The notes under the pieces were generated by a model. It worked only from the letters and a program-made list of their open reading frames with translations. It made no database searches and was not told where the DNA came from. Positions 50,601-62,600 of a stretch of DNA of 64,000 nt are shown here, in pieces. The position numbers and the translations under genes were made by a program. Source of the DNA: Chrysopilus asiliformis (taxonomy: Eukaryota; Arthropoda; Insecta; Diptera; Rhagionidae). The stretch is from positions 105,906,034-105,970,033 of the forward strand of contig OZ035962.1 of NCBI GenBank assembly GCA_964034945.1, in the 5' to 3' direction. Position 1 is the first letter of the stretch; the number at the start of each line of letters is the position of its first letter.

Positions 50601-53600
50601 ATGCCATTTCGTTTTCCTTTTTTTTAGCCCTTTCGCTATCAAATATCTGTTGGTAAGCGAAATTCTGGAACCAAAAGTATCATCTGAAAATTCTAAAGGC
50701 TTAAAAATGTTTACCTGGGGAATTAAAGCAAAAGGGATAAAGCCCACATTTTATAAAAAGAAAAAGCCATGAAAAATTTCAAAAGGAAAACAAAAACCGT
50801 ACACGAGTATAAAAAATAAATAAATCAGTATTTAGTTGTGGCAATGAATGGATTCTGTAGTGATTGAAATATTAATTTTGCTACAGATAAAAATGTATTT
50901 TATATCCGACGCTTTCGATACAAAATCGGCCATTTGTTAAGAATTTGTCAGAAATAATTAAATATTTATCAATGGAAGATAATTTTTGAAAAAAAAAAAC
51001 AAAAGGAAACTAAATATTATTGATATAAAAAACACATCACCGTAACCAGAAGAGAAAAAAGGAATTTTCTTTTCAGACTCTCCATGGTTTGCGCTTTCTA
51101 ATTTTTCTTTTTCTTTCAGACATTCATTGTTTGTTCTTATATTACCTAAAAGGGTCAGCATTGGAAGCGGCTACCACCCCAAACTACTCGACATTCTTTG
51201 CCTTTTATCTTGAACGCAATCCAGAGCCATATGAAAAATTTAATATTAATTTTAGGAAGCACCTTTGTTCCGAGAAAATATCTTTCTGAGATTCGTTCTC
51301 ATGTACTTGTGAATAATTTAGTAGGGCTGTGTCTTGAACTTAAGGACTTTTTACCTGTTCAGCATAGGGCAAAAATCAGTGTTAGAGGACTGTAGGTATG
51401 TTTCATCTGTTTTAGGTATGGAATTTTATTGCTATTCGAAATAAAAAATCGCAAAGACTTTTTTTTATAGTCGAGAAAAGAGTTTTTGATATTGGAAAAT
51501 TGAAATAATTTTAATATTTTGAAGTTTTATTAAAGGCGGGAAGTATTTGAAGTTCTTCTCTGGAATTTTATTATTATATAATTTTGAGAATTTTCGGTCT
51601 ATATGTAATACTAGCTTGCATACCCGTCGATGCCGGGTTAAGTTTTTTGTGTAAGTTTTAGAATACGAAGAAAACCGGAAAGAACTTAAAAACTTTTTAA
51701 TGGGTCTATATTGGGGCTGAATCTCCGACGAACATCTATGCCAAATTTCAGGCCAATCGGTTGAGTAGTTTCCCCGCGAAAGAGTAACATAGCGCAAAAA
51801 CTAAGTTTCGAAATCACTTTACCCCCTCCCCTTACTCCCCACACCCTTCGCGGTACTTTTCCGTATGCCTATGTTGGAACCAGAACTACCACAGACACTC
51901 ATGCCAAATTTCAAGTCAATCGGTTCAGTCGTTTTTGCGTGAAAGAGAAACCTACAGACAGACAGACACCAACTAATTTTTATATATTAGTATGATTGGA
52001 ATATATTGGACGTTTAGTCAGAAACCAGGGTCACAGATAGATAGATCCATTACCAAGCATTTGTCGTCCCTGCAAACCAAAAGTTCTAATGTGAAACTAC
52101 TAGACCGATTGAGCTGAATACTTGACTCAAGTTTCGAGGGGGAAAAGGTTATTACTAAAGGTAAAGAGAGAAAAAAATTATCACATATCATGCGCCTATT
52201 CCTTGAGCTTAAAGGTGGAAACTTATGACCCTCATTTCATCCCGAATTTGCCGAATTTAACTAAATGTGTTACACAAATTGCTTTGTTTCTGCGAATATT
52301 TTATTAAAATACCCTAAAACGGGAATCACCCTGTGTAAAAGTCCTCATGTATGTACAATGTACATATTTACATAAAACTTGAAAGCAATTTTTTAAAAAC
52401 TGAATGTAAATATTTGCTGTAGGAAAAATTAAAAACTCACCTGTATGCCATACGAACTTGGGCTCCATTTTTATACCAAATAAGCTGCGCTGGTGGATTT
52501 CCGCCACGACTTCTACAGACTAACTCCACAGTTTGTCCCCTTCGAAGAGTTTCTCCCGGTGTGTAGCCCTCAATATACGGTGCGCCCGGAGGATCTAGAA
52601 AATAGAAGAATATCACAGAAATTGTATTTTAAATAATAATTAATGCTAAAAAATTTATATAGTAATTTCTTTACGAAACAAAGTTAGAAATTCACAACAA
52701 AAAAAGTTTTCTTCGTTGGATCAAAAATTACATTTGACTCATTTAGCAGTCACACATAAAAACATTTCATAAGTCAAAAATCATTCCAACCGCAAGCTTT
52801 CTAAATCCTGTAATTACCAGCAAAAATCCAATTCAATTATACACGAATAACATAAAAGATATCCCGATCAGTTATACAACAAATGGATGTCACAAATTTC
52901 TGTTTACATAATATGAAAGGTACGTATACTAAATGTAGGGTCATTTCGATATAAAAGTAAGTATGAATAGGGGTGCGAATTGTATTATCAGAATCCCCAG
53001 GATATTTATTCGACTCCCCCTTTTTTTTGAACTCCCTCTTTAATATGATTTCACCGATCAATGATGGAATTTTTAATTGACATCTGAGAAGGGTGAACCA
53101 TTTTTTTGTGCAAGAAATTTAATAATTGATGGACTGAGTTGTAACACGGACTATTAAATAGACCTTCAGGATTTTTAGTCCTTTAAGGGTGTACAGTATA
53201 AATCGAAATATAGAATTTTCGTGGTAGTGAGAGTTGCTGTAGCCGCCCATTACGTATTTATTAAAATTGTTTTAAAAAATTTGATTGTGATTTTGTACGG
53301 TATTATGAACGTGTTTTTCAATTGAAAAATGGACGATCACCGCGAAATATTTTCGTGAGGTCATTGAAATTACAACCTTTAACAAATCTTCTTTGGACGA
53401 CCAAAATTTTGACGATGTCTTTTGACAGGCCTGAACTTGGAAGGTTCCCAAAAACCATGAGAACTTTCCCCGCTTTGTGAAATTTTCTTCCCATAGACTT
53501 GCTGCTGAAGCGAGATCTGGTAAGAAAAAAAATTGATTTGTAAAAAAAAATCTTTGTCTCTGAGCATTTTTTTCAGGACGTGGTCCAAAATTTCTGCGGA

Positions 53601-56600
53601 AGGAAATTTGAAGTTGTTTTGAAATCTAATGATTTTAAAATTTTAGTTTTGAAACCCAATTAAAATAGTCCTTAATTTGTTTTAAGAATTTTTTGTGTGA
53701 GAAATAGTACCACCGTCACATTACTATACAAAGTGTAAACTCTTAGGCTACGTTTACACTTGCGATTTTTTCTTGAAATTCTCTGCGCATTTTAGTCAGG
53801 ATTGATATATCGCGAATTTTATTCATATTGCGCAGGATAAATGAGGCGTTAAAAGCTAGAGTGGACCAAGCCACATAATCGAGTTTTTGAAGCTTTTTCA
53901 CTTTTGTACTATTATTGACTGTAAATTTTTGGAAAAAAAATGTCTGTGGACTTTATTACTCAATGTTGAAATGTTCTTTTGTGCATCCAAACATTTTTAT
54001 CTAAAAACTCACTCGCAATAGTGATTCAAACACAAAAAAATTCACGATTTCGACATGTGGGTTGGTCCATTCTAGCTTTTAACGCCTCAAATTCACTTAG
54101 CAAAAGTTGTTAAAATTTGAATTTATTCCGGCGATTTGTCTTTCAGGAATAAATTTCAGAATTTTGTGAACGGTTATGCAACTTGAATTTTGTATCACAG
54201 AATGATATTCACGGGATAAAGTGGCAGATGCGAAAAACATCACAAGCTTCCAAAAGCTCTAACTCGTTGACCACTTGGGCTGAAATTTCTGGATTATTTT
54301 TTTGAGGTTAGAACAAATAGGAGGTCATTTTGACACCACCATCATATTTCTTATTATGATCATTTAAGTAAAAAGAAAATAAATTTTATCACATTTAAAT
54401 TAAGTATGCTAACACTTACATAGAACTGATAGTTGTACTGTTGATCTCATTGGCATATCAGGCTGCAATGCTTTATGTTTGGCTTGACAGGAATACTCTG
54501 TGTAATCATCCTCAGATGTAGGCTTAAGACGAAGGCGTGATTTCGTAGTAAATCGCCTTCCTTGAGTGTCCTCTGTTTTATCATCACGTTTTTCTGTAAA
54601 GCGGAGAAAGAACAAACAAGATAAATAACAAAATTATGTAATGTTTGATAAAAATTTCGACAAGACAGATACTATTGATTTTTTGTTAACTTCAACTATA
54701 TGGTATGCTATATGCTGTTGGCGTTTACTGTGTAAATTCACAAGGAATTGGAACACTTTTGCTCCTTTGGAGGCTGTGCTTTATCATTGGTATTTTAAGA
54801 CTAAAATTAAATTTTTATTTCAATGCCTTAGGATCGCATGGATCACTAGCACTGATTTTTCACACCATAAACAGCCCATAAGTCACAGAGTGACAAATAG
54901 ATGTCGTCGAAGAATTCCGCGCCATTTCATTTTTTATTAATGAATGAAAACGTCGGCTTGTCACATAATCATTGCTTTTTCATGGAATTATTTGAATTTT
55001 ATTTTTCTCTGTGTTATGTTTTTTTTTTATTGCTATTCAAAATTTACTTAAGTACATTACTTTAAAAAATGCTTTCAATTACAATTTGTACTGGTATAAT
55101 ATGGCTTTTGTAATTTCATAAATAAATTTATTTGTTAAAAAGTGAATTGTGTTTAATTTCCCTTGTTTTCAATTTTTTGGGAGGCTAATGCTTTATCATT
55201 GGCGCAACCAGGAAAAAGCACAATTGAGAGTTTTGGGGCTTCGAAAATAAGATCCCTAAAATTTTTTCAATTGCCTAAAGAAGATTTAAAGGCTCGAACT
55301 GATGGTGAATTTATCTTAATATAATATCCCCAATTACCCCACCGGCGAAAGTTTCGTTGGCTAAAAAAGAAGCTGGAAAAGCTGGCTCTGATGAAGGTAA
55401 AATTTTTAGGAGATTGCCAACATTCTTAGGGTGTTGTGATATATCTACCTTAATCAAATGATTTTTCAACAAAATTAAACTTAAATTTCACTTTGAACGT
55501 TAAAAATGTTCGCTTGCGGCGCATCTCTCTAAAAAAAATTTGGCCGTGTATAGTTTTTTTTTTAAATTTCGCCTGAGGCATATTTTTCTTAAATAGTTTT
55601 ATCAGAATTATAGTAAGAGAAGAAGGGCCGGGGGTAAAAAAAAAGGTTTGGAAGCAATAATCTGGATATTTTGTTATGTAAGAATGTTTTTTTTTAATAG
55701 AAGATATTTTTTAAAGCCAATTAAATATGTGGGGGCTTAAGTTATAGGCATAGCAAACGATAAGACTTTTTAAATCAAATTAATGAAGCTTTCACTGCCA
55801 TAATATTCTTAAAATACACACACCGTATATTATTTTAGTCACAATTACAATACGTATGTTTACGAAGAATTCAAAGCTTTAATCACGGGCTTTTCGGAAC
55901 TAAGTAATTGGAGGAAAAATTAAAAATATATTTAAAAAAATCCAGATGTAAAAAGAAGCTTAGCGAAATTATTATATACATGAAGTCTTCTGTAGCGTCC
56001 CATTATGTTTTCTCAGTCGGTGGCTGCTGTTTATTAGGTACTTATTTTCGAAACATCTTCACGGCTCGTAGCTACGACGCATTACAACTTTGAAGGACTA
56101 AGAGAATTTTTCAAAATGCCGCAAGTATGAGTTCTGAAGACCACGATCCATCTTATTATCCTACTACTATATAAGATTGTCTTTTATTCAATTATAATAT
56201 ATCCACGGAAATGTATTCGTACAAATAACAAAATACAGAGAACTCAGATTGTTTCGTATAATATGTCTACAGCCAGTCTTGTATCTATAGGGAAGATGGA
56301 GCGAAGTAATCTTTGGGTTATTATCAGGGGGAGCCAAACATGAACTATGCGTATGACTTTTTTTGCGTTATTCGGAAAATGTCCTCCATTTCAAACAAAG
56401 GAATCTGAGGAGACAAATATAGACAACAAATAGGATTACAAGTCGGCTACAAGCCAAAGACACTTTGGGAAATAATAGAAGCAGCCTTCATTTGTAATTG
56501 TAAATACGTATCTAAGTAACTGTGATAACTGGAATATTATACTATAATATAAAAGATTGTTTGTGACAGAACAATACGTACTTTACGCAATATACGCCGC

Positions 56601-59600
56601 AATATAGTCGAAACTTCCACGGCATAATGAAGCTCGAGGGAGTAATTAAAGTAGGTATGATCCATTATTTTGATCGATCCTAGTGTTAAGCAACACGATG
56701 TCAATTTTATTAATTTTTGAGTAAATAAATTGAATTGTTTATGATATTACTAACGTGTAGATTAAGCACAATAGTTGTTACGTGATAAACTGGGATTTTG
56801 TGCTTGTCCGCTTGTCGGTTTCTTTATTAAAAAACAGTAAGTCTTAGTTCCCACACTCAGAAAAATGTCCAGGTCAACTTTTTGTCAGGGTAACTCTGAC
56901 CTTACAGAGGTGTCTGTAAGCCAGCTAGCGGTCAGAGTTAACCTATCTAAGGTCAACTCGTGCAGCTCCCAATGCCCTACTTCACCTGCTGGTGGCTTAA
57001 TTTCAGAATTTCTCCGACCACAGGTCAACTCAGTTTTACTTGCCCACATGCAGGCGAACGCGCGCCTGCCCGAGGCCAATTACGCCGTATGTAGGTCGTC
57101 GAGTTAGCCTCCATTTTTCTGAGTGCATATGGAAAGACATTCATAAACGAAATATAGCAATAGCTTTTTAAAATTTATTATGTATTTTTCCCATTAACTT
57201 CAAAAAATCTAACTTCTTAACTAAATGCAATAAGATTTTTACCTGGATTGAATTCAACATTGCCCCGGAACCATTGTATTTGTGCGGCTGGTTTTGCATC
57301 TGATACAATGCACGTCAGTGATAGGTCCTGATTTTCTCGTACTTCAACTTTGGAATTGTGAGCGTATCCTTGAATTTCAATCGACGATGGCGGTGCTAAT
57401 GGAAGAAAACAGCATTAAATATAATTATGTTACATAAAACTATTTTTTGTTTATTTTTATAGTAGAACTTTGGCATACATTTCTGCTATCTTAGGTAACA
57501 TTACCTACACAATTACAGTATTATGTTACAAAATATTATATGAAAGTTGTAGGAGATAACTCTTCCTAAAATATAATAAAATCAAAACAAGGAAACTATG
57601 AATCAAGTTATTAAAACAAAAACAATAATATTTTAGAATTTCTACAAGATATTATTTTAATAACTTCTTGTAATGGTGAAATAAAGAAACCAAGGGTTTC
57701 AAATGAGTTTTCCTCGTTAATTAATTCAATTCAAATGTTTTGTTAAAAAAAAAACTACAATTGCCACGGGGAAATCGTCATATACTCTCTATAGGAATCG
57801 ACAAAATAAAAACATAACAAAAGCTGTAATTGCCAATCTGGCAATTATTGGAGACCCGTATGGTGATATTCGTATCAAAATTCGAACAGTTGTACCAAAA
57901 TTCCACTTTGAGTCAAACTTTCCAAAAAGGTTTTTTAAAATTTATTCCAATCGGATTTTGATGTATGGAAGTTTTATGTAGAACCATATCCTAAATAACT
58001 TTTGTTCTTGGACTTTTTTGATAAAATTCACCGTTTTTGAGATATTTGCATAAAACGTTTTCGTTCGTATGGGGGGTATCCCTCCTAATGGTCCATTTTT
58101 GCCCATTAACGAACTTAGCCTCGCATTTTACGAAAAACGAATCTGCGCAAAATTTCAAGTCTCTAGTTCAATCCGTGCGCCCGCAATCCGCGCCACAGAT
58201 GGACGGACAGACGGACGGACGGAGATGCTAAATTCAACTTTTTTTTATCATTCTAAACACACTGGTGTAATTAATTTTTTTGTTAATTACACCAGTGTTG
58301 GTTTCACCATACGGGTATAAAAAATCATTTGCATGGGAGAGGAGAGAAGTGGCCCGATTAGATTTGTCTATAGACAATCCTTCCGAAAGTTATGGTGTTT
58401 ACGGACAGACGGACCGACAGGTAGACGGAAATAAAAATCTTTTTACAGCACACTCGTGTATTTTATTTTTGTGTCCGACGATTGTTTCAATGCGTTATTA
58501 GTATACTAAATCTAATACAGTACACTCGCGATTATATGAAATTTTAAGCCATTCATATAACAGTGTATTTAATCTCAAATATATTCTATGCATTTAATAC
58601 AGCCGTCCATATAATTGAATTTTCATATAAGCGCGAGTCTACTGTACTGCTATGTGATTTTCATATGAATCACAAAAAAAATTACATTTATATGGGGGAG
58701 GAGGCAGGAAGCCTTCAATTTTTTATCTTAGGGTCTGTTCATAGATCACCTTACATACACTCAGAAAAATGTCCAGGTCAACTTTTTGTCAGGTTAACTC
58801 TGACCTTACAGAGGTGTCTGTAAGCCAGCTAGCGGTCAGAGTTAACCTATCTAAGGTCAACTCGTGCAGCTCCCAATGCCCTACTTCACCTGCTGGTGGC
58901 TTAATTTCAGAATTTCTCCGACCACAGGTCAACTCAGTTTTACTTGCCCACATGCAAGCGAACGCGCGCCTGCCCGAGGCCAATTACGCCGTATGTAGGT
59001 CGTCGAGTTAGCCTCCATTTTTCTGAGTGTATTTAGAGGAGAAGGGGAGCTTACGGTAGTATAACGGTACTAAACCCTGTACAAACAAATTATGGAAATT
59101 GATTACGAGTGGAGAAGGGGAGTGCGAAAAGCCTAGAATTAGAGTGACGTATTTTATGCAAAGCCTCTTATGATACTTTTATGAGTAACTTTTATGAAAA
59201 CCGGGAAAACCAAAAAAAAGTGTAAAATCCTAGACTAGTTTCAAAGCCCCTCGACCGATAGAAGTGAAATTTTTTCTGAGGGGAGTGGTCAAAAGAAAGG
59301 GAGAGGGAGGCAAGGCGGAATCAAATATCAATTTATGTAAACTTTGCATAAAACTCTTTTCAATAAACATTTAAATCCAACTCTGTTTTTAACGTCCTAA
59401 TCTTTAATTAAATTTTTAAATTTGAAATAAAAGTTGAATTACTATGAAAAAAAGTATCAGTTTTTTCAGAAATTAAATTTACGAAATTCGATATTTCAAT
59501 AAAAAAAAATCTATCTCGTGCTTCAATTCTGTCTGATGTTCGTTTTGCGTTGATACTAATATTCGAAATCATATAATAATAAACTTGAGCCCTTGAGCGG

Positions 59601-62600
59601 AATCAGATGCTCTCGATACTGCCATTTAATCAAAATCTATACACTTTCTTATGTTTTGTAAGAATATATCGCGTACGCGTGTTCATACCTATATAAATGC
59701 CCGAATCTAAGACGATATTTTGGACATGCGTATATGTAGGTAAGTATATAAATATAAGATACAATATGTATTCAATTAAACGCTCGATTTATAATAAGAA
59801 CAAAAACGACACAATACGGCCGAAAAGAGTCTTAGTTTCCGCATATATTGGAGTAAATATATGAGATGAGATAGCACCGTTAACAACCATATTCCTGTTG
59901 CTTGTTCCTTAGGTGATTACGTGGGTAAACTTAACTTTATGGGCATCTCAGAAAGCATGTGGGCTCATACTAACTACATATATGTATATGAAAGTGTGGT
60001 AATACACGTACACTTATGCATACATCGTTATAAGTAGTTGCTTGATTGCTATTGGGGAAAAGTGATTATAATTCCAGAAAAATAAGACATGTTGGTAAAC
60101 TTTGCAATTAAAGTGATTCTTCCCAATGTTGATATTATTGATTCGTTATTTAAGCTCATGTATTTCACTGTTGCGCTATGTTAACTGAACGTCATCAATC
60201 ACGACCTGTGTGTAATACGATTAACAGGTGTTACTCATATACCGATAACGAGAAATTTCAAAAAGCTTTTAAGAGATTTTTTTTCTTGAACGTTGATGGC
60301 TTTAAATGATATGTTCTGGCTTAAAGGGAATCGTGTATGAGAAACACGTTTTTTGGACAAAAATTTTGACAGGAAATAAAAATTTTCATATATCATATAA
60401 AAATAACAAACTGGAAATCCTGTGATTAGCTGCTGTTCAAAAGCCCTAATGTCGAATTCGAATCGCAGATTTAGAATATACACTACTCTGTAGTCGAAAA
60501 ATGTCTACTTTACCTAAAACCATTTTGCTACGAAAAATTTCACAAAATTTTCTATTCGGCTTAAAATCTAAGCCTAAATAAGCCTGTCCTTAACCCTTTC
60601 GCGGACACATGAATTTTAGAAAATGTTAGCAGAATTACACATGTAATTATTTGGGTTATAATGCAAATAATTAAATTCAGATTTCAGTTTTGGGTTTGTG
60701 GTTTATTGAATACTAGCTTGCATACCCGTCGTTGCCGGGTTAAGTTTTTTCAATTTTTATTTTTTTATGGTCTATATTGGAGCTAAACTTCACACCAATC
60801 GGCTCGGTAGTTTCCCCGCGAAAGAGTAACATAGCGCAAAAACTAAGTTTCACTGTACCCCCTCCTCTTACTCCCCCCACCCCTCGCGCTACTTTTCCGT
60901 ATGCCTATGTTGAAACCAGAACTACCACAGACACTCATGCCAAATTTCAAGTCAATCGGTTTGGCCGTTTTTGCGTGAAAGAGGAACATACAGACAGACA
61001 GACAGACAGACAGACACCAACTCATTTTTATATATTAGTATGATTTAATTTTTACTAAAACCAAAAAACTGTTAATATGTCGGCATATGCCGACGTGTCC
61101 AAATTTAAGCCATTCGTGTCCGCGAAAGGGTTAAGGTACGTCACAAGGGATGGGGAGGATCCTTGGTAGTGTGATGGAGGTAATAAATTCCATACAAACA
61201 ATAAGGAAAGACTTGGTTAGTTCAAAAAAACTGAAATTTGCGTGACGTATTTTATGGACAGTGTCAAACTTGACATATTCTAGGCTGATTGAGCTGAACA
61301 TTTCTCAATTAATATCAAATCATGGCTGCATTTTCTTTGCATGGGCGCGAAATGTTCTTAAAATCCCATGAAATTGTTCTTCCTCGATAGCTTTTAATGA
61401 CCGGCGAAATTTAAACCTCGCTGGATAATCTTTAAAGTAAGATAAAATATTCAACGGCTATATACAATATACCAGCTTATATATGTGTATATTCTTTTGG
61501 TAGGTATCCACGAGAGTACCTTCCAGCAGTTTGCTATTTCGTATTTAAAAATGCATTTTCAAGTGTATGCCTAGTACAGTGATTACAAAAAAAAGCTTCC
61601 TTTGCATTCTTGGTTTCTCCATTTGGTGTGCTTGCATAAGTATACTTGCAAAGTATAGACTTGCTCAAGTGCCTACAACATGAGTACTCATCTAAAAGAA
61701 TTGAAATATGGTGCTAGTCAAATTTTAAAAAACAAGTATATGTATCAAAGCATCATACAATATACGCATACAGTTTTTATTTTATTTTAGAAAAAATATA
61801 ATCTTTCGAATATGGCATGGCAACAGTTTTTTTTTCATTGTTGAAAGAAGGTTTTATTGTTTGGAAATTGTAATTTATGTGATAGCTCAGAAAAAAATTA
61901 TCAAATGCGAAGTACGACTAGGACGGAATATTCTACGCAATTTCAAAAAAAAAAAAAACTTTATAGCTTATTGTCTGGAAAATGGTAACATCACAAGTTA
62001 CGTAGAAGGAATTTTTAATTATTTATCAGAACTATTTAGGAGCTGTGACGAGAAAAGTTTAAAAGTAATTTTACACTTTCCTCATCACATGTTTTTCCCG
62101 TCACAAGACCGTATACCCACCCCTCTTCCTTAAAATGGGACGCATTTTTTGACAGTCCTATGCCCTTTAAAGTTAAAAAAAATAATTAAATATGCCATTT
62201 TCCTTGGTAATTCTTTTGAATCGATTGTATGTAAACTGACAGTTGCTGACAGATAAAGGACGGTTCATATTTTGTAAAGACTGCCAAAAGTTTTTAAAAA
62301 CCATAATATGAAAGATATATAACCAAACTCACAAATGACTGTTAGCTTCGCATTCGCTCTTATCGCTGAATTAAATTTAGCAGGACCAACTTGGCATTGA
62401 TATTCGGCGTCATCTTCAATCGAAGCGTTGGATATTTTTAAATTATAGACACCTTGCACTCGATCACCTAAAACTGAATATCGTGGAAAGCCGGGAATTA
62501 CCGCTGAAAAGCCTGTAAATGGAAAAATTTTATTACACAATGAAGATTTGCATTTTTATGTCATTTATTTATAGAATACGAGTAAGAATATTTACCTAGG

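Larger units (their letters stand above)
57396..62332 (-). other. sns: 4.9 kb sns intron with many elements
   Basis: Between the Ig1 and Ig2 exons. It contains a (GACR)n copy, a pogo-like MITE, a GGGTCTG element interrupted by a CACTCAG copy, and a TTAA MITE interrupted by an RTE fragment. Positions 59170-60590 and 61280-62330 show nothing recognisable. Confidence 0.6.

Noticed and set aside
56865..57107. 80-codon plus and 64-codon minus frames, conserved in both CACTCAG copies
   Set aside because: Conservation follows from the copies being almost identical, both strands are open, and the frames lie wholly inside a MITE.
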